A stretch of DNA of 5,478 nt from NCBI GenBank assembly GCA_947169455.1, contig CAMVPV010000115.1, forward strand, positions 1-5,478, read 5' to 3'. Each line of letters begins with the position of its first letter. The first letter of the stretch is position 1. Positions 1 to 5,420 of this stretch are shown here, one piece after another. The notes under the pieces were generated by a model. The model saw only the letters and a list, made by a program, of their open reading frames with translations. It ran no database searches and was not told the DNA's origin. The position numbers and the translations under genes were made by a program. This DNA comes from an uncultured Clostridia bacterium. GTDB lineage: Bacteria > Bacillota_A > Clostridia > Oscillospirales > Ruminococcaceae.

Positions 1-58
1 GCCGTAAGGCGCGGGTCTGGGCAGAGCCCAGCCTGCGGAGCAACGCCGAAGGCGCCCA
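1..58. repeat. GC-rich structured intergenic element (possible dispersed repeat), cut by the left edge
   Basis: This very GC-rich block starts directly after the stop codon of the DHHW gene and is built of consecutive stem-loops. Bases 1-3 pair with 8-10 around a GTAA loop. Bases 17-22 (CTGGGC) pair with 26-31 (GCCCAG) around a 3-base loop, and this stem extends through 10-15 with 32-37 after a single bulged T. Bases 44-47 (CGCC) pair with 51-54 (GGCG) around GAA. No T-run follows on the minus strand, so it is not a classical intrinsic terminator, although it may shield the 3' end of the transcript. The composition and serial hairpins resemble intergenic repeats of Ruminococcus-type genomes; that is a recollection, not a database result. 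The G-T pair in the long stem makes the plus-strand RNA fold slightly better. Confidence 0.5.
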
Positions 59-1618
59 TCAGTAAATATTCTCTATCTTGCCGATGAGCGAGCTTGTATT
101 CGCAGCGAACACGTTGTTGATGAATATTACGTCGGTGACCTTCTTATCCTTCAGATACTGTGCCGCACCCTTCTTGAAATATCGGATATCTATAACATAT
201 ATCTCATCGAAGCCGTTGATGAGATACGGCACGAATGCATTTCCGTAGGATTCCTTGAACACTGCGACGCGCCTGCCTGTGGGCTTCTCGTTCTCGACCG
301 TGATCTTTATGTGCATATTGTCGCCGCCGAGGAACAGCCCGTACATATTCACGCCCGAGGCGTACTCATGATAGACCTTGTTCCGCCCGCGGGAGCGCAG
401 TGTGTAGGGGTCGAAGAATTCCGCATAATACTTCTTGTCGGGCGGCATATAGTAATCGAATGTGTCGGGAGCGTTTTTAAGGCGCTTGTCCTTGGTGAAG
501 GTGTAGAGCGAGCCTACATATCCTTCCTTGGTCTTTTTCTCGTAATAGGAGAGCTCCGGTGCTTCTATCCCCGCCGCATCGCAGAACGCCGTATATGCGT
601 AGTATGCGCCGAGGTCTGTCCAGTGGTGGTCGGTGCGGAAGTAGATATACTCGTCCTTGTGCGCCTCCAGCGCAGAATATGCATCTGCGGTCATCACGTC
701 ATCCGGAAGAGACGCATAGATATGGTCGATAGCGTCCTTCTCGGACGAGCAGTATTTTGAGTACTCCTTCGGCAGATAGAATTCTGCCGAAGTAGGCACC
801 ACGATATTATATACATTGACGTCCTTGCCGAGCGCTTTCTTGTACTTTTCGATTATCGCGGCATAGCGCGTGCCCTGTTTCTTGTTGCCGCCGAAAAGCA
901 TGACGCCGGCGGTCTTTCCGTACATCTTGACGCCATCCACAAGTATGCCGTTATTGATGAACTCCTTGCCCGCGACATCGACCTCTGCGGGCGGTACAGC
1001 GGGCTCGGGCTCCTGTCCGGACGGCTTCTGTTCCGGAGAGGGCTCCGTCGGCTCATTCTGCGGCGCGGGCTCCTCCGGAGCATTCACGGCTGCCTGTTCA
1101 GCGGGAGCAGCTTCGGGGGAAACAGGCGCGGTCTGCACGGCAGGCTGCGTTTCCGATGCAGCAGCATCTGTAGTCACCGCTGCGGCTTCGGTCTGTATGT
1201 TCACAGGCTCCGGCAGCAAGATCTCCTCATCATCAGATTCTTCGTAAGATCCCTCATCTGCGGGCTCATAGTAATTATCCTCATCTACGCCGCCCATGAA
1301 ATCCTCATCGGGATCGACTATCGAGACATTTCCGTAAAACTTCGGTGAGGGTATCCCCTTCGCATCCTCCAGCGCGGACGCCGCTCCGATAATATCCTCG
1401 CGGCAGGGCACCGTATCGGTGAACCAGCGGTCGAGCCCGTCCGCAAATTCACCGCTGAACCAGCTTTCGGCGGTGAGCTGCGGGAACCTTTCCAGCTCGC
1501 GCTTTTCCGATTCGGACACGGTGGGACGCTCCAGCAGGAACATACCTCCCGCCGCCGCTGCGGCAATAAACGCGAACACATACACCGATGCAACTGCGGC
1601 TTTATGACGGTAATTCAT
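59..1618 (-). CDS. DHHW-family exported protein (SGNH/AlgX-like) with a long acidic and Pro/Ala/Glu-rich insertion
   Basis: This 519-residue protein is probably membrane-anchored and extracytoplasmic. Residues 1-6 are short and basic, and 7-28 form an Ala-rich hydrophobic helix (signal anchor or uncleaved signal). Residues 34-100 match the conserved N-terminal part of DHHW proteins. The name motif DHHW is at 330-333 in a YFRTDHHWTDLGAYY context. A KESYGNAFVPYL block at 455-466 supplies a candidate nucleophile, Ser457, and a DEIYVIDIRY strand follows at 471-480. By analogy with AlgX/AlgJ, Asp330, His332 and Ser457 could form the catalytic triad of an SGNH-type O-acetyl transferase or esterase acting on a surface polysaccharide; that role is inferred. 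Residues about 102-215 are an insertion, first rich in Asp/Glu, then in Pro/Ala/Glu. The start is supported by AAAGGA (plus-strand 1625-1630) 6 bases upstream. No MBOAT acyltransferase partner is in the window; one could lie beyond the left edge. Family call is firm, substrate unknown. Confidence 0.88.
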   Translation of the reverse strand: MNYRHKAAVASVYVFAFIAAAAAGGMFLLERPTVSESEKRELERFPQLTAESWFSGEFADGLDRWFTDTVPCREDIIGAASALEDAKGIPSPKFYGNVSIVDPDEDFMGGVDEDNYYEPADEGSYEESDDEEILLPEPVNIQTEAAAVTTDAAASETQPAVQTAPVSPEAAPAEQAAVNAPEEPAPQNEPTEPSPEQKPSGQEPEPAVPPAEVDVAGKEFINNGILVDGVKMYGKTAGVMLFGGNKKQGTRYAAIIEKYKKALGKDVNVYNIVVPTSAEFYLPKEYSKYCSSEKDAIDHIYASLPDDVMTADAYSALEAHKDEYIYFRTDHHWTDLGAYYAYTAFCDAAGIEAPELSYYEKKTKEGYVGSLYTFTKDKRLKNAPDTFDYYMPPDKKYYAEFFDPYTLRSRGRNKVYHEYASGVNMYGLFLGGDNMHIKITVENEKPTGRRVAVFKESYGNAFVPYLINGFDEIYVIDIRYFKKGAAQYLKDKKVTDVIFINNVFAANTSSLIGKIENIY

Positions 1619-1663
1619 AGAATATCCTTTCGGTAATTTTCAAATTGGCAGATATACACAAAT

Positions 1664-1693
1664 ATCATACCCCGTATGTAATATTATGCTCAA
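1664..1693 (-). promoter_or_regulatory. Candidate sigma-A promoter of the DHHW gene
   Basis: Reading on the minus strand, TTGAGC (1693-1688, four of six matches to TTGACA) is followed after 18 bases by TATGAT (1669-1664, five of six matches to TATAAT). Transcription would begin near 1657, giving a leader of about 39 bases that contains the ribosome binding site. A competing -10, a perfect TATAAT at 1724-1719, lies further upstream but has no recognisable -35 at 16-18 bases. Confidence 0.45.
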
Positions 1694-1719
1694 TAATAAA
1701 TGCATAATCCCCTGTGTGA

Positions 1720-1736
1720 TTATACTGCGAGTATAA
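1720..1736. promoter_or_regulatory. 17-bp palindrome overlapping a TATAAT box, operator candidate
   Basis: TTATACT-gcg-AGTATAA is a perfect inverted repeat with 7-base arms and a 3-base centre. On the minus strand one arm forms most of a perfect TATAAT (1724-1719). Its size and position upstream of the DHHW gene would suit a dimeric repressor, or an alternative promoter with a non-canonical -35. The sequence around it is AT-rich, so chance occurrence is possible. No known regulator motif is recognised. Confidence 0.35.
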
Positions 1737-1859
1737 AGTATTTATATTACTGATCAAAGACAGAATAAGGTCATATACATTACAATTTCGTAAACAAGTT
1801 CCTGCAAATAATTTCAGAAAAGCAACACTATTTACAAAAAACGTGTGCTCAATTTGTTA

Positions 1860-1895
1860 AACATAACAAGTGCCCTTCCGCTCAGGAAAGGGCAC
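1860..1895 (-). terminator. Intrinsic terminator of the ABC ATPase gene
   Basis: The hairpin lies 25 bases after the stop codon. On the minus strand GTGCCCTTTCC pairs with GGAAGGGCAC around a 5-base loop, with one unpaired T in the long arm (stem 1870-1895). It is followed by a T-rich but interrupted tail, TTGTTATGTTT. The tail is not a pure T-run, so efficiency may be moderate. It separates this transcription unit from the DHHW gene. Confidence 0.65.
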
Positions 1896-1920
1896 CTTGA
1901 TTACGTATTAAGCAGCAGGA

Positions 1921-3069
1921 TCAGTTAACAACTGTCTTTTCTGTTTCCTTATCGAAGATATGGATCTTGTTGGGATCGATAGCTACCTTGATGGTATCCT
2001 GCGGACGTGCTGTGGATCTCGGGTCAACGCGGGCAGTAAGGTTGATGCCCTCGCAGGTGAGATACAGATAGGTCTCAGCGCCCATCATTTCGGTGATCTC
2101 GACGTCAGCATCGATGATACCTGTCTTGGCAGCGGAGAGGAACATTTCCTCATCGTGGATATTCTCGGGACGGACGCCCATGATGATCTCCTTGTCAACG
2201 AGGTCAGCGAGAGCGAGCTCGTTCTCGTTTACCTTTGCATCGGGGATCTCAACATAATACTTCTTGCCCTTGGATGTCTTGGTATCCTCGGAGCCGAACT
2301 CAACGGTATATTTGCCGTCGATCTTTCTCAGTGTGGAATATACGAAGTTCATCTGGGGAGAGCCCATGAATCCTGCAACGAAGAGGTTTACGGGATTTGT
2401 ATAGAGGTTCTGGGGAGAATCTACCTGCTGAACGTAGCCGTCCTTCATAACAACGATCCTGTCGCCCATCGTCATAGCCTCTGTCTGGTCATGGGTTACG
2501 TAGATGAACGTTGTACCGAGCTTCTGGTGGAGCTTGGAGATCTCGGTTCTCATCTGTGCACGGAGCTTTGCATCGAGGTTGGAAAGGGGCTCGTCAAGGA
2601 GAAATACCTGGGGCTCACGGACGATAGCACGACCGAGAGCGACACGCTGTCTCTGACCACCGGAAAGAGCCTTCGGCTTTCTGGAGAGCAGGTGAGAGAT
2701 GTCGAGGATCCTTGCGGCTTCTTCGACCTTACGAGCGATCTCGTCCTTGGGGACTTTACGCAGCTTAAGACCGAAAGCCATGTTCTCGAAAACTGTCATA
2801 TGAGGATACAGAGCGTAGTTCTGGAAAACCATCGCGATATCTCTGTCCTTGGGGGCAACATCATTTACGAGGCGGTCTCCGATATAGAGCTCACCCTCGG
2901 AAATTTCCTCCAGACCTGCGATCATACGAAGGGTCGTAGATTTACCGCATCCGGAAGGACCTACGAGGATAATGAATTCCTTATCCTTGATCTCAAGATT
3001 AACATCTGTTACAGCAACAACACCGCCCGGGTACTTCTTATAAATTCCTCTAAGTGACAAGCTTGCCAT
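1921..3069 (-). CDS. ugpC: ABC sugar-importer ATP-binding protein, UgpC/MsmX/MalK type
   Basis: This cytoplasmic 382-residue ATPase hydrolyses ATP to power carbohydrate import through paired permeases. All elements of an intact nucleotide-binding domain are visible: Walker [10 protein letters not shown] at 37-45, Q-loop Gln83 in [10 protein letters not shown], signature LSGGQRQR at 135-142, Walker B VFLLDEP at 155-161, D-loop NLDA at 164-167 and H-loop His193. Residues about 236-382 form the C-terminal regulatory OB/TOBE region of the MalK group, with the hallmark GVRPENI at 298-304. The length is normal for the group. The start is fixed by AGGAGGT (plus-strand 3078-3084), 8 bases before the ATG. 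It has its own promoter and terminator and no neighbouring permease or binding protein, as for the orphan MsmX of Bacillus and MsmK of Streptococcus, which serve several importers. Codons are more translation-optimal (GGT, GTT, GCT, CGT) than in neighbouring genes, suggesting high expression. The label ugpC follows database habit; glycerol-3-phosphate as substrate is not implied. Confidence 0.95.
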   Translation of the reverse strand: MASLSLRGIYKKYPGGVVAVTDVNLEIKDKEFIILVGPSGCGKSTTLRMIAGLEEISEGELYIGDRLVNDVAPKDRDIAMVFQNYALYPHMTVFENMAFGLKLRKVPKDEIARKVEEAARILDISHLLSRKPKALSGGQRQRVALGRAIVREPQVFLLDEPLSNLDAKLRAQMRTEISKLHQKLGTTFIYVTHDQTEAMTMGDRIVVMKDGYVQQVDSPQNLYTNPVNLFVAGFMGSPQMNFVYSTLRKIDGKYTVEFGSEDTKTSKGKKYYVEIPDAKVNENELALADLVDKEIIMGVRPENIHDEEMFLSAAKTGIIDADVEITEMMGAETYLYLTCEGINLTARVDPRSTARPQDTIKVAIDPNKIHIFDKETEKTVVN

Positions 3070-3110
3070 GTAGGTGGACCTCCTAAATATTAATTGCTGC
3101 CGAAATATGT

Positions 3111-3128
3111 TTACAATACCATTACAAT
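3111..3128. promoter_or_regulatory. Tandem TTACAAT repeat in the ABC ATPase leader, operator candidate
   Basis: TTACAAT occurs at 3111-3117 and again at 3122-3128. The 11-base period places both copies on one face of the helix. The pair lies just downstream of the predicted start site near 3139, where a bound repressor could block transcription. The octamer ATTACAAT (3121-3128) recurs at 1779-1786 upstream of the DHHW gene. The AT-rich background makes this suggestive only. Confidence 0.3.
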
Positions 3129-3145
3129 CAATCGGCTATAATATA

Positions 3146-3174
3146 ATAATAGCAGAATACAAATAGTAAAACAA
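3146..3174 (-). promoter_or_regulatory. Sigma-A promoter with extended -10 for the ABC ATPase gene
   Basis: On the minus strand TTGTTT (3174-3169) is followed after exactly 17 bases by TATTAT (3151-3146). The -10 box is preceded by TGC, an extended -10, which can compensate for the weak -35 (three of six matches). Transcription would start near 3139, giving a leader of about 70 bases that ends in the strong ribosome binding site. The spacer between rsuA and this gene (3070-3261) contains no other gene. Confidence 0.6.
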
Positions 3175-3261
3175 GTCTCTTATTAACCAAATTTATAAAA
3201 AATTATTTATTAAGATTGACGATGAATTACCGGCAGAAAAACGGCGTTAGTTCATATCGCA

Positions 3262-3966
3262 TTATTTTGAATAAAGATTTTCGATTTCTTTGTGCAGAAT
3301 TTCGCGGCACTCTCCGGGCTTCAATGCGGGGTCGAGCGGTATCCCTCCGACCGCTGTCCGCTTCAGGTATATGACCTTATTTCCGAGTGCTGCTATCATT
3401 CTTTTCACCTGATGATATTTCCCCTCGTGCAGTGTTATCATGACCTTGCGGCGGTCTTCGAGGAGCTCTATCGAGGCGGGCAGGCATCTCTCGCCGCCGT
3501 CTATCTCCATTCCGGATGCGAACGCTTCCGGATAGCCCTCGTCCGCTTCGTTTTCGAGCTCCGCATAATACACCTTATCTACGTGGCTCCTCGGCGAGAT
3601 TATCCTGTGTCCGAGAGCGCCGTCGTCGGTTATGAAAACGAACCCCTCGGTGTCCTTGTCGAGCCTGCCGGCGGGAAAAAGACCTTTCCTGCGCAGCTCC
3701 GGCGGGATAAGCCCAAGCACCGTCGGTGAGAGCTCGTCGCGCACCGCACAGACCGTTCCTGCCGGTTTGTTGAGCATGATATATATGAATTCGCGGTAGA
3801 TTATACTCCTGCCGTCCGCCGAAACGGCGTCTTTTTCCGGCTCTACGGAAAGCTCGCCCCTGCGGCAGATACTGCCGTTCACGGATATCCTGCCGCGGCG
3901 GATATATTCCTTTGCATCCGAACGGCTGATGTTCATCTGCTCCGCTATAAATCTGTCAAGCCGCAT
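3262..3966 (-). CDS. rsuA: 16S rRNA pseudouridine synthase, RsuA type
   Basis: This 234-residue cytoplasmic enzyme isomerises a uridine of small-subunit rRNA to pseudouridine, position 516 (E. coli numbering) if it acts like RsuA. Residues 1 to about 48 are an S4 RNA-binding domain (MRLDRFIAEQ, then SRSDAKEYIRRGRISVNG). The catalytic domain begins with LNKPAG at 65-70. GRLDKDTEG at 100-108 carries the catalytic Asp103. EGKYHQVKRM at 181-190 is the form typical of RsuA; RluB, RluE and RluF differ there. Length is normal. The start is fixed by GGAGGTGAT (plus-strand 3971-3979), a near-complete anti-16S match, 4 bases before the ATG. The gap to the upstream membrane-protein gene is 31 bases, so it is probably the last gene of that operon. 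No convincing terminator follows: the sequence after the stop has only a T5 and a weak CCG/CGG pairing. Confidence 0.92.
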   Translation of the reverse strand: MRLDRFIAEQMNISRSDAKEYIRRGRISVNGSICRRGELSVEPEKDAVSADGRSIIYREFIYIMLNKPAGTVCAVRDELSPTVLGLIPPELRRKGLFPAGRLDKDTEGFVFITDDGALGHRIISPRSHVDKVYYAELENEADEGYPEAFASGMEIDGGERCLPASIELLEDRRKVMITLHEGKYHQVKRMIAALGNKVIYLKRTAVGGIPLDPALKPGECREILHKEIENLYSK

Positions 3967-3997
3967 TCAAATCACCTCCGCCGACGTTTATTTTCAT

Positions 3998-4447
3998 TCA
4001 CAGAATGACTGCCAGCACCGCACATATCACCGCCGCCGCGAAGCACTGCACACACAGCCTGCGCAGGAACTCATACATATAAGCCCAGCGGTTCTCGTTT
4101 TCGGGTATCGCCTCCGCGCGCATACCGTCGTCGCGGTAATATACGGTTATCCTGTCGCCGCGGAAGTACTTCTTCGGAAAAGCCTTTCCGGGCGGCTTGA
4201 AAAGTCTGCACTTCTGTATGACCGTCTTTTTCTCGCGTTCTATGCGGAACCGTATCACGAGGCCGCCGTCCTCCGAAGCGCTCATCACCCGCGCCGACAC
4301 CCTTCCGTGACCCGACACCCTTTCGGCGAACCTCTCCGCATATTTCGGGAAAATATGATATGCCGCCGCACTTGCGCACAACAGCGGTATAACAAGTGTG
4401 ACGGCGATGCAGTCAAGTATATCGCGCAATATATCCGGCACGTTCAT
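3998..4447 (-). CDS. Small two-helix membrane protein, DUF3592-like architecture
   Basis: This 149-residue hypothetical protein has a hydrophobic segment at about 11-31 (DCIAVTLVIPLLCASAAAY), a soluble middle and a second hydrophobic segment at about 131-149 that runs to the C-terminus. The middle has a beta-rich look, with RVSARVMSASEDGGLVIRF followed by a FRGDRITVYYRDDG stretch. That layout, two helices flanking a domain ending in a Gly-Asp-x-Ile-x-Val-Tyr-Tyr strand, resembles DUF3592-type proteins, but I cannot confirm membership. The frame stays open a further 98 codons upstream, to an ATG at 4741, but that stretch lies inside the GNAT gene in another frame. The ATG at 4447 is preferred because it shares an ATGA with the GNAT stop, which implies translational coupling, and because the hydrophobic helix begins soon after it. 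Only a weak AGGA (plus-strand 4457-4460) precedes it. Function unknown. Confidence 0.72.
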   Translation of the reverse strand: MNVPDILRDILDCIAVTLVIPLLCASAAAYHIFPKYAERFAERVSGHGRVSARVMSASEDGGLVIRFRIEREKKTVIQKCRLFKPPGKAFPKKYFRGDRITVYYRDDGMRAEAIPENENRWAYMYEFLRRLCVQCFAAAVICAVLAVIL

Positions 4448-5229
4448 TGGTAATCGTCCTGCGGCTCGGTGCCCGGGACCGGCGTCGAGAACATTTCCGT
4501 CCAGGCGGGGCGGAAGCCGCTCTTTACGGCAGTCTTGTGGGATGCGACGTTGCCGGGCCATGTGCCGTAGTACGGCACCGCGCCCCTGCGGAAGACCTCG
4601 CTCGCGAGGGACGACACCAGTATGGCGCCGAGCCCCTTTCCGCGGAATTTCGGCAGCACATCGACGCCTATCTGCCAGAAGATATCGCTGTCGCTGCTCG
4701 CGCCCGCCATGCCGAGTATCATCTGCCCGCTGACCGCACACACCGCGAGCACATCGCGGCGCATACCCGCCGAGGAATACATCAGTGCGTTGCCGAAGTC
4801 CTTGTAATAGGGATACAGCTGCGCGACCACGGCGGTGCCGTCGAATACCTCAAGGCGGTAGCCCTGTCTGTCGAGCGGACGGCAGGGCGTCTGCGGCAGA
4901 TAATACTGATTTATTATGCCGATATAATGTCCGTAGGGGATTATCGCTGCATTTATCGCCGCTATGCCGCGCCCGTCGAAAAGGGAGAGACCGTCGCAGG
5001 CGGCGAAATTCTGTGCCACGGGGATCATATTTTCCGCTGCCGTTATCACTGTTCCGTAACCGAATGTCGCCGCACGGAAGAATTCGGGCTTGTCGGTGAA
5101 CACGCGCCTGCCCTCATTCAGCACGGAGCGGGTGACGGTGTTTCTGCTTTCCGTGAAATCCTCGGCTCTGCAATTAAGATCCCGCGCGACCTGTTCGGCA
5201 GCGGCACGGGTAATATCACTGCTGAACAT
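4444..5229 (-). CDS. GNAT-family N-acetyltransferase
   Basis: This 261-residue cytoplasmic protein probably transfers an acetyl group from acetyl-CoA to an amine; the substrate is unknown. The GNAT core is C-terminal. IGVDVLPKFRGKGLG at 187-201 holds the acetyl-CoA-binding R-x-x-G-x-G (Arg196, Gly199, Gly201). Residues 202-215 form the following helix. GTWPGNVASHKTAVKSGF at 222-239 is the Asn/Ser motif and the terminal Gly-Phe turn. Residues 1-170 are a long N-terminal part, starting with an ITRAAAEQVARDLNCRAEDF helix typical of related clostridial proteins about 260 residues long, which suggests a GNAT_acetyltran-like (PF12746-type) or two-lobed arrangement. The ATG at 5229 is the only usable early start, since an in-frame TGA lies 4 codons upstream. 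Its GGAG sits only 2 bases from the ATG, an unusually short spacing. It is the first gene of the operon with the membrane protein and rsuA. Confidence 0.8.
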   Translation of the reverse strand: MFSSDITRAAAEQVARDLNCRAEDFTESRNTVTRSVLNEGRRVFTDKPEFFRAATFGYGTVITAAENMIPVAQNFAACDGLSLFDGRGIAAINAAIIPYGHYIGIINQYYLPQTPCRPLDRQGYRLEVFDGTAVVAQLYPYYKDFGNALMYSSAGMRRDVLAVCAVSGQMILGMAGASSDSDIFWQIGVDVLPKFRGKGLGAILVSSLASEVFRRGAVPYYGTWPGNVASHKTAVKSGFRPAWTEMFSTPVPGTEPQDDYQ

Positions 5230-5254
5230 AACTCCGGATCATCTGCTTTCTGAA

Positions 5255-5279
5255 AGCCGTGCCTTTTGCGGGCACAGCC
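5255..5279 (-). promoter_or_regulatory. GC-rich hairpin in the leader of the GNAT operon
   Basis: In the minus-strand RNA, GGCUGUGCC (5279-5271) can pair with GGCACGGCU (5263-5255) around a 7-base loop, a 9-bp stem with two G-U pairs. The same bases on the plus strand would give A-C mismatches, so the fold suits the minus transcript. It ends 25 bases before the start codon, close to the ribosome binding site. No T-run follows, so it is not a simple terminator. No known riboswitch class is recognised. Confidence 0.45.
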
Positions 5280-5281
5280 GT

Positions 5282-5296
5282 ATAATATGATATTAT
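5282..5296. promoter_or_regulatory. 15-bp palindrome in the GNAT operon leader, operator candidate
   Basis: ATAATAT-g-ATATTAT is a perfect inverted repeat with 7-base arms around one base. It lies about 30-45 bases downstream of the predicted transcription start. It could bind a dimeric repressor, but its pure A/T arms make chance occurrence fairly likely. Confidence 0.3.
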
Positions 5297-5332
5297 TCTG
5301 TAGATACAAGGCAAATATACCCTTACTCATAT

Positions 5333-5361
5333 ATTATAGCCTATATTCCCGATGATGTCAA
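5333..5361 (-). promoter_or_regulatory. Perfect-consensus sigma-A promoter of the GNAT-membrane protein-rsuA operon
   Basis: On the minus strand TTGACA (5361-5356) is followed after exactly 17 bases by TATAAT (5338-5333); both hexamers and the spacing are the full consensus. Transcription should begin near 5326 and make a leader of about 97 bases before the GNAT ATG. A full match is rare in natural promoters and predicts strong basal transcription unless a regulator or the leader restrains it. It lies between the upstream terminator and the GNAT gene, as expected. Confidence 0.85.
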
Positions 5362-5386
5362 TATTATACATTTCTCGTGCTCCTGC

Positions 5387-5419
5387 AAAAAACCTCTTTC
5401 CGTTCAGAGCGGAAAGAGG
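5387..5419 (-). terminator. Strong intrinsic terminator of an upstream minus-strand gene
   Basis: A perfect 10-bp inverted repeat, CCTCTTTCCG (5393-5402) and CGGAAAGAGG (5410-5419), encloses a 7-base loop. On the minus strand it is followed directly by six T (5392-5387). The orientation shows that transcription enters from the right edge on the minus strand and stops here, just before the promoter of the GNAT operon. No comparable T-run follows on the plus strand, so it works in one direction. Confidence 0.88.
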
Positions 5420-5420
5420 G

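Larger units (their letters stand above)
1619..1869. other. AT-rich intergenic spacer with regulatory sites for the DHHW gene
   Basis: With the terminator to its right, this gives about 300 bases without a gene. It holds a ribosome binding site and a candidate promoter for the DHHW gene (1664-1693), a palindrome overlapping a perfect TATAAT (1720-1736), and the T-rich tail of the preceding terminator. A small inverted repeat TTGTTA-aaca-TAACAA lies at 1855-1870. Between about 1740 and 1850 I see only AT-rich sequence and no open frame with a ribosome binding site on either strand. Confidence 0.6.

Noticed and set aside
1700..1753. A 17-codon plus-strand frame starting MHNPLCDYTA in the spacer upstream of the DHHW gene.
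   Set aside because: It has no ribosome binding site and crosses the palindrome and promoter region; such frames are expected by chance.
1908..1923. Possible +1 frameshifted C-terminus of the ABC ATPase, reading LTDPAA then TAA.
   Set aside because: No slippery sequence or stimulatory structure is evident, and the in-frame end gives a normal family length.
1960..3057. A 365-codon open frame on the plus strand opposite the ABC ATPase gene.
   Set aside because: It is antisense to a gene with every ABC ATPase motif, has no recognisable domain and no matching ribosome binding site. It reflects the codon bias of the real gene.
3181..3215. Imperfect inverted repeat CTTATTAA / TTATTAAG in the AT-rich spacer, considered as a terminator.
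   Set aside because: The stem is A/T-only apart from one G-C pair, contains a mismatch and spans a loop of about 20 bases, so it would be unstable.
4448..4741. N-terminal extension of the small membrane protein to an ATG at 4741.
   Set aside because: The extra 98 residues lie out of frame within the GNAT gene and are Arg-rich shadow sequence. The ATGA overlap at 4447 gives a natural start.
4447..5253. A 268-codon plus-strand frame opposite the GNAT gene.
   Set aside because: The translation is rich in Arg, His and Cys with no recognised fold, whereas the minus strand encodes clear GNAT motifs.
5118..5330. A 70-codon minus-strand frame covering the GNAT start and leader.
   Set aside because: It overlaps the GNAT start in another frame, begins at about the predicted transcription start and so has no room for a ribosome binding site, and shows no recognisable motif.
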